Made by a program: the position numbers and the translations under genes. 53,560 nt of DNA. It comes from Reclinomonas americana ATCC 50394 (lineage: Eukaryota; Jakobida; Jakobea; Jakobida). Below, in pieces: positions 1 through 16,137 of this stretch (within the stretch, counting starts at the first letter, position 1; each line of letters starts with the position of its first letter). The notes under the pieces were generated by a model, which ran no database searches, was not told where the DNA came from, and saw nothing but the letters and a program-made list of their open reading frames with translations. The stretch is taken from NCBI GenBank assembly GCA_048213135.1, contig PS015104.1:86847-140406 (forward strand), written 5' to 3'.

Positions 1-20
1 AACAAACAACAACACACGAC

Positions 21-21
<1 letters not shown>

Positions 22-97
<76 letters not shown>
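22..97. repeat. (CA)n microsatellite
   Basis: Uninterrupted CA dinucleotide tract of roughly 75 bases at the window start. It reads as Thr-His or Cys-Val in the translated frames, none of which is coding. Confidence 0.97.
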
Positions 98-99
<2 letters not shown>

Positions 100-527
100 G
101 AAAATAACAATAACAACATACCCATTTCATGGTCAGCGCAGACAACGTAGGGCGAGGCAGGCATGCCACTGACGCCCACGTCATGCACATCCGTCACAAC
201 GAGCAGAGGCTTATCAGGCAGGTGCGCGGGCATGACTGGTGCACAAACTTCCACACGGGCATTGTCGCGAGCAGGCTGTTGATTGCGCTGCATGGCGGAA
301 GAGGCATCGTCAGCACACACATTTGATAGCCAAGAAAATATACACGATACGAACACCTGCCGGGTACACGCTTCCTCCTTGCGCTCAGTCACCACTTTCT
401 TCCCCTCCTCTCATCTTTAGTTCTCCACGCACCACTTTCCCCATCTCTCTCTCTCATACACACTCATACGCATATGTACGTGACAACTCGTCTGAGAAAG
501 AATCAACATTGCCACACCAATCCATAC
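98..527. other. Intergenic, no gene seen
   Basis: Lies downstream of the nuclease-kinase gene. Small open frames are present, but none shows a recognisable domain or a join to a neighbouring exon. The stretch 440-480 is pyrimidine-rich. Confidence 0.5.
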
Positions 528-2929
528 CTAAACTTCAACGACAGTTTCCGCTGCCGCCGACTGCTGCCCGGTACGCGCAGCTGCCGGATAGCAGCTCCCA
601 TGTTCTTGTGCGCGCGTACAAGAACAAAACGGATGCTCCAACACCTGCGCCGCCGTCAGGCGCTCCTCCGGCCAGAACTTCACCAGTGCCTCCACAAGCT
701 CCACAGCCTCCTGCAACTCCGGCTCTGTGCGCCGGCGTCGATCGGCATACTGCCTCACCGCCGACAGCACGGCCCTGGCTCGCTCGTGTGGGTGACACAG
801 CACGTCGACCACATCCGACACACCATCCAGCATGTAGCTGGCAATCGTCACTCCCAGACTCCACATGTCTGCCTCGGCGCCCGGCGCATAGTTTGTCTCC
901 TCAAACGGATCCGCACCAATGGCCTCCGGCGACTGCACGTAGTATATTGCGGTGAGAGACATCAACGACAAGAACTGGAACTCATTGACGATCAACCAAC
1001 CATGTAGTACGGAGTGCCGATGCACTCCCAGCCACGCCGTCGGTCGCGCAGGTCGCGCGCCAGTCCCCAGTCGATCAGCACCGCCACCACATGTCGGTGG
1101 TACAGTATGTTGGTCGGCTTCACATCCATGTGCGCCCATCCATGAGCGTGTGCATGCTGCAGCGCCATGGCCACGTCGCGAACCACCATACGCAGATCGT
1201 CGACATTGCGCACTTGGTCGTTCGCCAGATCGACCAGCTTCAGCACTCTGTCGGCCACACCCAGCGGCGTCGGCAGGCGGCTGAGAATCTCCTGGCGATC
1301 GGACTCCGTCGGGAGGGAGCTGGCGGCATGCCGCAACTCCTTCAACACGCGCATCTCGAATGAGGCGTGGCGCCACGACTGACAAGTTTTCTCGTGCCCG
1401 CTTCCGCTGAAAGACAAGGGGCCTGGAAGACTCGCACTCGGGTCCGTCACCGCTGTAGTCTTGCTCGCTGTGAAAGAAGCGGTAAACGCACATGCGCACA
1501 CGAGTCTAATCTAATCACGCAGGCACACACTCACCAGCTGGCGTGCCGCCACGGTCGGCTTGAAGACCACCTGTTGAAATGTCGGGAGCTTCCCCCTCGT
1601 TCGCGAGAGCGTCCGTCAGGCTCTTATCCTCTTGGTCTCGCAAGTCTCTCACACTCTCACGGCACATCCTCGCCACACTGACGAGGGCCGCAAACAACGA
1701 GTCGCGATCGCCCACTGTGCACACGCATTCACGATCATTAGCATATCATCATCACGATCTTGCAGCAGCACGCGTCGTCAACTGCTCACACTCCTCACCT
1801 CTGTGTCCACAAAAATCCAACTGCACCGTGGGCAACTGGCGGTCATCCGATTCGCTCGTCGGTGGCGGCATCACATGCCACGTGCCAACCACCGAGATGC
1901 ACAGCTGCGGCAGCGCAGCTCGAGCACGATTCATCTCCGCCACCAAAGCACCCTGCATCTCGTCGGAGCCGTACTGCAACCAGTGCAGCGGCATGGCGCG
2001 CAACGGCAAGGCCGACGACGAACCATGCGTCACCACAAACAGCGACAGCGACCACTCGGTCGTCAGGCCAAACGCCGTCACCAAGGTCGGCCACTTGTCG
2101 CGGTCCATATGAGCCGCCAGGGTCCACCAATTCCAGCAGGCTTCGTGCATCGCCTTGTGCATATCTGGGTGGCGGGAGAGGGTGCACAACAGAGCCGAGC
2201 GAAGCGCAATGTGCTGGCGATTGACACCAATAGGGCGTGGCTCGCGCTCCGGCGCTGCTGCCGCTGCACTGCCGCTGCCACTGCCGCTGCCACTGCCACC
2301 GTATTCGTCCTCGTCCGGACGACGATCACTGTCGGTCGCGTCATCGGCCACGCCCTCCATCGGCATGCTTGCCGCCGATTTTTCCTTCTTCTTTTTCGTC
2401 TTCTTTTCTTTTTTCACCGCCTCCGGCTTAATCTGCAGCGCGTGTCTCGCTGCCACTGCCGGAATGTCCTCGGGATCGAAGGCGTCACTGGCAAAGTAGT
2501 CGACATCAGCGTCTTGCACGGCTTCGCGAAGGTCGCCATCGATGACCACCGCTGTTCGATGACTGCACAGTTGTCAGCATACCCCTTTTCAGTGTGGCAT
2601 AGCAACTAGAACAAACCGCACACTCACTCTTTACGGTACGTTGCTCCAGCCTTGCATTCGAGAAAGAGGAACGGTGCCACCAACGACCCATTCGGAGACC
2701 GAGCCACCAGCATGAGATCCGCTTGTTTCGCTGCAAATAACCAGTAGCACACTTCAGTTGTGGGTTCACTGCTTGAGCGACGGCATACAGCACACACGCA
2801 ACAGTTGAACAACACGCCGTAGTCCATGCTCACGGCATCGTCGTTCTCAAACACGTGGCCCAGCGTCAATGCAACTGTGGGACCCCAATGGCGCAGCTCG
2901 ACCGTCGCCTCAGTTGTGCGAAACACTGT

Positions 2930-3017
<88 letters not shown>

Positions 3018-3860
3018 CGACGACGACGACGANNNNNNNNNNNNNNNNNNNNNNNNNNNNNNNNNNNNNNNNNNNNNNNNNNNNNNNNNNNNNNNNNNNN
3101 NNNNNNNNNNNNNNNNNNNNNNNNNNNNNNNNNNNNNNNNNNNNNNNNNNNNNNNNNNNNNNNNNNNNNNNNNNNNNNNNNNNNNNNNNNNNNNNNNNNN
3201 NNNNNNNNNNNNNNNNNNNNNNNNNNNNNNNNNNNNNNNNNNNNNNNNNNNNNNNNNNNNNNNNNNNNNNNNNNNNNNNNNNNNNNNNNNNNNNNNNNNN
3301 NNNNNNNNNNNNNNNNNNNNNNNNNNNNNNNNNNNNNNNNNNNNNNNNNNNNNNNNNNNNNNNNNNNNNNNNNNNNNNNNNNNNNNNNNNNNNNNNNNNN
3401 NNNNNNNNNNNNNNNNNNNNNNNNNNNNNNNNNNNNNNNNNNNNNNNNNNNNNNNNNNNNNNNNNNNNNNNNNNNNNNNNNNNNNNNNNNNNNNNNNNNN
3501 NNNNNNNNNNNNNNNNNNNNNNNNNNNNNNNNNNNNNNNNNNNNNNNNNNNNNNNNNNNNNNNNNNNNNNNNNNNNNNNNNNNNNNNNNNNNNNNNNNNN
3601 NNNNNNNNNNNNNNNNNNNNNNNNNNNNNNNNNNNNNNNNNNNNNNNNNNNNNNNNNNNNNNNNNNNNNNNNNNNNNNNNNNNNNNNNNNNNNNNNNNNN
3701 NNNNNNNNNNNNNNNNNNNNNNNNNNNNNNNNNNNNNNNNNNNNNNNNNNNNNNNNNNNNNNNNNNNNNNNNNNNNNNNNNNNNNNNNNNNNNNNNNNNN
3801 NNNNNNNNNNNNNNNNNNNNNNNNNNNNNNNNNNNNNNNNNNNNNNNNNNNNNNNNNNNC

Positions 3861-3947
<87 letters not shown>

Positions 3948-4342
3948 TCGTCAAACGGCCAGTGCGAGTGCATGCTGCAGGCGTCTGCGTATTGCAATCA
4001 CGCAACAAGCGCAGGTGTTCTGGACGAATTTGAGAGCCTTGTAACCGAATTGCCACGCTGCATAGGCACTGTCGATCGAGGGAGCGATGAGTACTGATGC
4101 CGAACACAGCTTTGCCGGCAGGCCGCGTTGTACATGCAACGTACCTTGCGACTGGATCACGAGCATCAGTTGGCTCTCGTGCTGGGTTCTTGATTTCATC
4201 GAGCAACGCCCTGATGCCGTCAATGATCGGCCGCGGCACCGCGCTCGGCTGCAGCAGGCCGTGCAGCACGGGCTTCAAGCCATACACGTCGTAGCGGAGC
4301 GACACAAAGAATGCTACAGCACACACGAAGATGCGGTTGCGT
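528..4342 (-). CDS. PD-(D/E)XK nuclease-like plus protein kinase fusion (Crinkler/FunK1-like), partial
   Basis: Reading down the minus strand, a segment at 2635-2730 carries D-L-M-L-V then F-L-E-C-K, the D...ExK pattern of PD-(D/E)XK nucleases. A lysine-rich linker follows, then a kinase. The kinase has HMDVKPTNIL (catalytic loop, HMD for HRD), DWGLA (DWG for DFG) and GTPYYM|SPEA across the 933-1000 intron. Stop TAG is at 528-530. Phase-checked exons are 528-932, 1001-1378, 1799-2551, 2635-2730 and 2803-2925. The exon near 1535-1714 changes frame inside, so an extra intron is likely there. VVFK near 1565 may hold the beta-3 lysine. A gap at 3033-3859 hides part of the gene, and exons at about 4006-4310 are probable 5' parts; no start codon was fixed. 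Nuclease-kinase fusions are known among Crinkler-type eukaryotic effectors; that assignment is inference. The kinase call is firm. Confidence 0.62.
2929..3941. repeat. (CA)n tracts flanking an assembly gap inside an intron
   Basis: CA repeats at 2929-3016 and 3862-3941 bracket 827 unknown bases (3033-3859). The 3' splice site of the nuclease exon at 2925 abuts the repeat on the minus strand. A CGA run lies at the left gap edge. Confidence 0.95.
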
Positions 4343-4373
4343 GGGAACAGGGTGTGCTCAACTCTTCATCCAC

Positions 4374-4376
<3 letters not shown>

Positions 4377-4406
<30 letters not shown>

Positions 4407-4474
4407 NNNNNNNNNNNNNNNNNNNNNNNNNNNNNNNNNNNNNNNNNNNNNNNGAGAGAGAGAGAGAGAGAGCC
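4377..4474. repeat. (CT)n - gap - (GA)n inverted microsatellite
   Basis: CT repeat at 4377-4406, unknown bases 4407-4453, then GA repeat to 4474. CT followed by GA is self-complementary, so a hairpin could explain the failed assembly. It lies upstream of both the nuclease-kinase 5' end and the GH92 gene. Confidence 0.9.
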
Positions 4475-4631
4475 GACGGACAGAAAGTTGTTGTTGTTGT
4501 TGTTGTTGCTTTGTAGGACAAGGCGCAGAACAGCTTTATCCAACGACCCGGCGGTGGAGAGTCGCAGAAAACGCTGCGTCTATGCAAGTGCGTCAAATCC
4601 ACTGGTCAACCACGCTGATGCGGTGAAGATC

Positions 4632-4727
4632 GCAGTTCTCGACTTGTTCGGAGCTCCGATCGCGAGAGCGAACACACACACACAAGGAACCTGCTGCTGC
4701 CTCAAGACTGGAGTTTGGGTTGATGTT
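4632..4727 (+). repeat. Dispersed ~95-bp repeat, copy 1
   Basis: This segment closely matches 15768-15860 read on the other strand. Shared blocks include AGTTCTCGACTT, TCGGAGCTCCG, GCGAGAGCGAACACA and CCTGCTGCTGCCTCAAGACT, then GTTGATGTT. It is intergenic, just upstream of the GH92 start. No open frame is conserved beyond the alignment, so it looks like a non-coding interspersed repeat or the remnant of a small mobile element. Confidence 0.75.
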
Positions 4728-4832
4728 TTGGATACGGTTGAACTTGGTCATCAAGACAGCTGTTGCTTGTTTGTTAATCACTGGTATGACACGCATTACA
4801 TTGACACCCTCAGTCTTATTTTCCCGAACAAC

Positions 4833-10201
<5,369 letters not shown>

Positions 10202-10351
10202 CTGGCCGAGCCTCGGCCAGCCAGTCGGGTCGCCAGACTCTTTTCAATCAGTCCATGAATCGCACATGCTTCTCTCGTGCATCGTCGGTTCACTGGCGTG
10301 TTTTGTTAAGAGTCAAGTGTGAGACGGAGAGAGAGAGTGTGTGTGTGGCTA
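10202..10351. other. Convergent intergenic gap between GH92 and ataxin-2
   Basis: Only 150 bp separate the TAA of the GH92 gene from the TAA of ataxin-2 on the opposite strand. A GAGAGA/GTGTGTG stretch lies at 10327-10347. The transcripts probably overlap at their 3' ends. Confidence 0.7.
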
Positions 10352-13300
10352 TTACTGCGGCGGCGGCATTGGCGGCTGATGCGCACCGCTTCCGGGCTGC
10401 ATTGGCATGCCAGGCGGAGCCGGACCCACACCGGGTTGCATGGTGAAGCCCTGCACGAGAAGAGCTCAGCTGCAAACACGCACGGCAATGGTAACGACGC
10501 GAGACGAACCGGTGGCATCGGGTGGAACATGAGCTGCTGTCCTGGTTGCATGTACGCACCCGGTGGCGCATACTGTGTGCAATCACAAATTTAAGTCAGG
10601 AGGAAAGACAGCCGCATCACCATTTGCTGTACATCACCCACCATGACACGCTGCGTGGAATGCGCGAGTGAGCAGAATTATTCTCAATTTCATGGGTGTG
10701 CAAAAAAAGTCAGCTCACCGGCTGTGGCGGGCCCATGGGAACGTACGGCATCATGCCGGGCATGGGTCGTGGAGGCATCTGCGACAATGCACTGTGAGAC
10801 CCGATGCACTTGTTCGAAGTGAATCACGACAGCAACGAACCATTCCAGGCGGCATGTGCACCACGGGCATGCCGTCGGCGCCGATCATCGGCTGGCCCAT
10901 CACAAACATCTGCAAGCAGCAGTGAGTCACACACAGAGAAAGAGGCACAAGAGCGTCTCGTGGGGACACACCGGCTCGCCCGCATTCATCATGTACGGCG
11001 GCATGGAACCCGGGTAGGGGCCACCGACAGGCGGCATCGGCGGTCCGGCCATGTGCTGCGGAACCTGAGCGACTTTGGTGGACTTGGAAGGCGGCACAAA
11101 CTCGGCGGCACTGAGATCGAGCTTGGAGGTGGGCCTCGGGGCAGGTGGCTTGGCGGCGGCGGCGGCAGCAGCAGCAGCAGCAGGTGCAGCAGCAGCAGTT
11201 GTCGGAGCGGTGGTCGGAGCAACAGCAGCAGCAGCAGGTGCCGCGGCTGGTGCTGCCGGCACAGTGACGACGGTTGCGGGGACAGCAGCGGGTTTCGCGA
11301 CGGACGCTGGTGCGGGTGCAGCAGATGCCACTGGTGCCGCCGGAGGCTTGCCGACCTCGTCACCAGGGCCGTGGCGTCCTACTGCGGACAGAGAGCAGTC
11401 AGGATCACAAAATACAGGCAATGAGTGAGCATGAAACGCGGCTGCGCACCAACACCCTTGGTCTCCAGCTGCGGAGGAACACACGTGAGTTGCAACATGC
11501 ACGAGAGAAACACACACGAGGCAAGACACACCTTTTTGCTAAACTGCACGAAATCTTCAATGGCATGCCGGCGATCGCGCGTCTGATGCTTCCGCTTCTC
11601 CTCCTCCTCGCTCATGCAGTATTGCTCGAAGCGCTGACGGACGGCCTCTATGTGTGGAGAGAGTGAGCCCGCGTGGACGAGGGGATACGGTAGGGAGAGA
11701 CGACACGTGCAAACCGGAGATCTTGGGCGATGACGGCTCCAGGGCCAGGCCGGCCACCGCCTTGGGGTTGTTCAGGAACTTTTGCTGCTCCGCCGGGCTC
11801 AGCGATGTGCGTGGTGATGTGGCCTGCGGGGAGGAGAAGGGGGGAATAAGCGAAAGGGAGGGGAAAAAGAGAGAATGAGAGTACAGGGGAGACGAGGCAA
11901 GAACTCAGTTGAGAAACAGCGCGTCGCAGTGACGGAGAGAACAGATGAGGAGCGGAAAGTGAAGGAGGAGAAGGGATGAGGAATAGAAGGCAGTGGATGG
12001 CGGCTGGAGAGAGAAGCACAACAGAGCAAATGGCACCGCAGGAGACAAGAAATGCACCCAAACGAGAAAAGGAAACGCAGTGAAAGCAATGCGAGAGAGA
12101 GAGAGAGAGAAGAAGCCAGGAAGGAAAGAGGGAGAGAACCCGCACCGTAGCAAACTGGCGCAATTTGAGAAGCTCCTCCCGCGTGGCTCCCCCGTGGTGA
12201 CAAGTGCGGCACTGGCGATCCATCCGACGAGTGCTGCGAGCCACGGCGATGCCGACTGCAGGCGGATGCAAGTNNNNNNNNNNNNNNNNNNNNNNNNNNN
12301 NNNNNNNNNNNNNNNNNNNNNNNNNNNNNNNNNNNNNNNNNNNNNNNNNNNNNNNNNNNNNNNNNNNNNNNNNNNNNNNNNNNNNNNNNNNNNNNNNNNN
12401 NNNNNNNNNNNNNNNNNNNNNNNNNNNNNNNNNNNNNNNNNNNNNNNNNNNNNNNNNNNNNNNNNNNNNNNNNNNNNNNNNNNNNNNNNNNNNNNNNNNN
12501 NNNNNNNNNNNNNNNNNNNNNNNNNNNNNNNNNNNNNNNNNNNNNNNNNNNNNNNNNNNNNNNNNNNNNNNNNNNNNNNNNNNNNNNNNNNNNNNNNNNN
12601 NNNNNNNNNNNNNNNNNNNNNNNNNNNNNNNNNNNNNNNNNNNNNNNNNNNNNNNNNNNNNNNNNNNNNNNNNNNNNNNNNNNNNNNNNNNNNNNNNNNN
12701 NNNNNNNNNNNNNNNNNNNNNNNNNNNNNNNNNNNNNNNNNNNNNNNNNNNNNNNNNNNNNNNNNNNNNNNNNNNNNNNNNNNNNNNNNNNNNNNNNNNN
12801 NNNNNNNNNNNNNNNNNNGAGACGACAGAAAAAAAAAGAAGATACAAGAGACACACGTAACATGACGCGATCCTCTTCCATCATGGCTGCCACAGCACCG
12901 CCAGGCGAGCCGGGCGAGTGTGGTGCCGCTCCCGGCTGTGATGATACGTGCGTCTTGGGCGACTGCGGTGGCTTGCCCAGTGGCGGCTTGCTGCCGGCAG
13001 GCGAAGCAGCGGTGGCTGTGGGAGCGCCAGCCTGGGGGAACGTGTGCTCGGCGGGTGCGTCGGACCGCGCCGCGGGTGAGCCACCCGAGGCCACGACGGC
13101 CCACGACGTGCCGTCGCCCTGTATGCACAAAATCAAAGCTTCAGCACGCAAGCACGGCACCTCTCACTTTCTCTCTCTCTCTGCGTCATATTTTTCTTTC
13201 TTCTCACTTCGTCTCCCTCTCTGTATCCTCGCTGTCTGACTGCCTGTCTCTCTCCCACCAGTTTCTACCTCACTCCTCTTTCGGATCCGCAATCTCACCC

Positions 13301-15507
13301 ACAAGGATATCTCTCACTCGCTATTTTCGTCACTCCCTCCTTCCCTGGATGGTAGTCTGTCCCTCTCTATTCTCCAAGCATTTCATTCTGGTCTCGTCTT
13401 CTGTCTCTCTCAATTTCTCTCACTTGCTCTCGCATTTCTCTGCATTTCTCTTTCTCTCTCTCACACGCTTTCTCCTTCACCCTCCCTTTCCTTCTCTCTT
13501 TCTCATTCTGGTCTCGTCTTCTGTCTCTCATTCTCTCACTCGCTCTCGCATTTCTCTGCATTCTTTTCCCCTCTCTCTATCGCTCTCAATCTCTCCCGTT
13601 CCCTCACTCTTTCTCTTTCTCCTCTCATTCTCTTTCTCTCTTCCCTCACTCATTCCTCCTTCTCCCTCCTCTCTCTCTCTCTCCCTCATCCTCCCCGCCA
13701 TCCACCAACCTTCTGCCGGTGCGGTGGCACATACTTGCCAGGCCCGCCAATCGCAGACGGCGAACCCGACGTCGCAAACTGCGGTCCGTCGGAGACCGAC
13801 TCGCGAATCACACTGCTGTACCGCGTCTCTTCGTCCACATTCGAATCGTCCTCCAGACCGCGCTCCTCTGTCAGATGCAGGTTGCGACTGGCGCCGCGGC
13901 CAGACTTTTGCGCCTGCTGAGCACCGTTTAGCCGCCAGAATAAGACGGGCAGGGAATTCTGCAGGGGGGAAAATATATAGTCACCTTTAGCATTTCGGCT
14001 TCGATGCGCGCCGCACGCGCCGCATTCTCCTTGTACAACTTGGAATTCGGGTCCAACTTCGTCGTGTACTTGTTGTAGTCGTACGTGCTCTTGACGCCGT
14101 ACAGACGCTCATTGACACCGAATTGGTCCCACGACGACGACGACGAGTGCGAGGCGGCCATGTCGTCCAGTCCCTGCAACTCCACACCCGAGTCCATGGC
14201 CGGCATCCACGGCTGCAACTCGCGCTCCAGGGCACGGCCGTCGCCGGAGATTTCCGTGTCGGTGCGCACGGCTGTGGAGAGTGGTGAGGTTGAGGCAGGG
14301 GAAGGGAGGGGGGGCAAGGGAATGGAGTGTACGAACCGGAATTGGCCACCTTCTGCGGGCCAGCCAGCACGACGCCAGTGGTGGTAATGTAAACCACATC
14401 GCGCACGTCGAACATGAGAGACGGCTGCAACTCGATCTGTGCGAGAGGGTTGATGGTGAGAGGTGGGTGAACGGTGGATGCTACAACTCTGGCTCACTGC
14501 CACCTCCTGCTCATCTCACTTCTGCCTCTCACAGCGTTCTCTCACTGCTCTCACTTACATTTTCTCACTCTCGCTTACTCGCGTCTCCTTCAGTCTCTTT
14601 CTCTCGCATGCACACAAACACACGTCCATCACTCGCTCCCAGAAACACATCTCTCATTCTCTGCTGCCTTTCATTCTCACTGACAGTGAGTCTCCTTGTG
14701 CACAAGCGAATGACGACAGCGGGAGAAGCTGATGCAGGGGCGCGAGAAAGAGAGAGAAGGACTCGATCACACTCTTTCGTCATTCCTCTCACCTACCTGC
14801 TTGCTCTCTGAGCTCACGTTCCCTTCTCACAGTCTCTTTCTCTCTCGCCACAGCACACATCCCTTGTTCTCTGTTGTCTCTTCCTTGTTCACCTCCCCAT
14901 CTCTCTCTCACACACACACTCACCCTCTCTCTCTCTCTCTCAAACACACACACTCCATTCTCAATCATCACTCACAATCAATTCCCCTCCCCATCTCCTC
15001 CCCTTCTCCTCCCACTCACCAACACCTTAGTCACCGACGAGGATGCATCCTCATCTAACAGTCTCTCTCTCACTCACTCACAAACACACACACACACACA
15101 CTCTCTCTCTCTCACTCACTCACTCACTCACTCACTCACTCACTCACTCACTCACTCACTCTCTCTCTCTCTCTCTCTCACTNNNNNNNNNNNNNNNNNN
15201 NNNNNNNNNNNNNNNNNNNNNNNNNNNNNNNNNNNNNNNNNNNNNNNNNNNNNNNNNNNNNNNNNNNNNNNNNNNNNNNNNNNNNNNNNNNNNNNNNNNN
15301 NNNNNNNNNNNNNNNNNNNNNNNNNNNNNNNNNNNNNNNNNNNNNNNNNNNNNNNNNNNNNNNNNNNNNNNNNNNNNNNNNNNNNNNNNNNNNNNNNNNN
15401 NNNNNNNNNNNNGAGAGTGAGTGTGAGGATGAGTGTGTCAGAGTGAGTGTGTGCGTACCTGCAGTGCTTCAATGATAAAGTCGACGCGCGCGGCGTTCAC
15501 TGCAGCA
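10352..15507 (-). CDS. ATXN2: Ataxin-2 homolog (Lsm-LsmAD-PAM2)
   Basis: Exons in gene order: 15507-15459, 14436-14337 (Lsm part, DVRDVVYITTTGVVLAG), 14271-13985 (LsmAD, QFGVNERLYGVKSTYD ... YTTKLDPNSKLY ... RAARIEAEMLK), 13913-13710 (ends ETRYSSVIR then GKYVPPHRQK), 13118-12862, about 12233-12144, 11823-11715, 11647-11532, a 19-nt exon 11468-11450, 11381-10972 (Ala/Pro-rich with the PAM2 motif SKLDLSAAEFVPPS), then 10909-10841, 10778-10719, 10572-10510 and 10450-10352, a Met/Pro/Gly-rich tail ending in TAA. Joins are in phase from 14436 to 13118 and from 11823 to the stop. Ataxin-2 proteins bind poly(A)-binding protein through PAM2 and regulate mRNA stability and translation in cytoplasmic granules. 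The first half of the Lsm fold and the start codon were not found; a short ATGGCGGGAAAC at about 15702-15691 is out of phase. Gap 12274-12818 lies in an intron and could hide an exon. Confidence 0.9.
13381..13566. repeat. Tandem ~70-bp duplication in an ataxin-2 intron
   Basis: The phrase TCATTCTGGTCTCGTCTTCT and about 50 following bases (to CGCATTTCTCTGCATT) occur at 13383 and again at 13503, a 120-bp offset with few differences. It lies within a pyrimidine-rich intron (on the plus strand). Confidence 0.85.
15062..15418. repeat. CT/CA/(CACT)n repeats and gap in an ataxin-2 intron
   Basis: CT, CA and CACT tetranucleotide tracts run to 15182, followed by 230 unknown bases (15183-15412) and then GAGAGTGAGTG. 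The opposite-strand repeat on the right flank again gives an inverted arrangement. Confidence 0.9.
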
Positions 15508-16137
15508 CTGCGCGTGTGTGTGTGAGAGTGAGTGAGTGCGAGTGAGTGTCGTGAGACAAAATCACTTGTCTGCGCGCGCGTTTTCTCTCCCTCATACATG
15601 TCTCCACTGTCTCTGTTTCTGCTGGGCACGCAACGTCATTCTGTCGTGTGAGTGCAGTGTGAGTGAGTGGGTGAGTGTGTGTGTGTCCTACGTTTCCCGC
15701 CATTTCTGTAGATTACGCAACTGTCGTGCGATTGCGCTTGTGTAAAGGTTTTGCAGCTAGCAGCAGCAACATCAACGCAAACACCAGTCTTGAGGCAGCA
15801 GCAGGTTCTTTGTGTATGTGTTCGCTCTCGCTGCGGAGCTCCGAATAAGTCGAGAACTGATGTCTCGAAGCAGCACATCAACACAAGGACCAATCTTGAT
15901 GATTGCGGCAGGCTTTCCTTTCGAGTCTGTTCAAGACCCCACTTGCAACAAGTCGACAACTGCAAAAGAGCAATTCAAGCCGCACATGCTTCATCATTTT
16001 CCAGGCTTTTGCACTGTGAAACAGCTGCTCCACCTTCTCCCTCACCCCTCACCCCACCCCCTTTCTTTCTCCCTTCTCCTCCTTCACCTCCATTTACTGT
16101 ATCTTCATTCTATCCCCTGCCCTCTCATCCCTTTCGC
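15508..16137. other. Intergenic region between ataxin-2 and the WD40-like/coiled-coil gene
   Basis: Both flanking genes are on the minus strand. The stretch contains the upstream end of ataxin-2 (promoter or missing 5' exon), the tandem dispersed repeat at 15768-15965 and a pyrimidine-rich stretch at 16020-16137. No further gene is supported. Confidence 0.55.
15768..15965 (-). repeat. Dispersed ~95-bp repeat, two tandem copies
   Basis: On the minus strand, 15860-15768 matches 4632-4727 at high identity. The adjoining 15965-15861 is a diverged second unit: GCAGTTGTCGACTTGTT ... AAGCCTGCCGCAATCATCAAG ... GTGTTGATGTGCTGCTT lines up with the same landmarks. So the element occurs singly at one locus and as a head-to-tail pair at another. 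Confidence 0.7.

Noticed and set aside
2826-4326. Several 300-480 residue open frames on both strands
   Set aside because: They are only CA-repeat readthrough (His-Thr, Cys-Val) and unknown bases; the real exons in this span are short and minus-strand.
15636-15965. 109-residue minus frame sharing a peptide with a plus frame at 4600
   Set aside because: The similarity is a DNA-level dispersed repeat; there is no conserved start, stop or codon pattern to support a protein.
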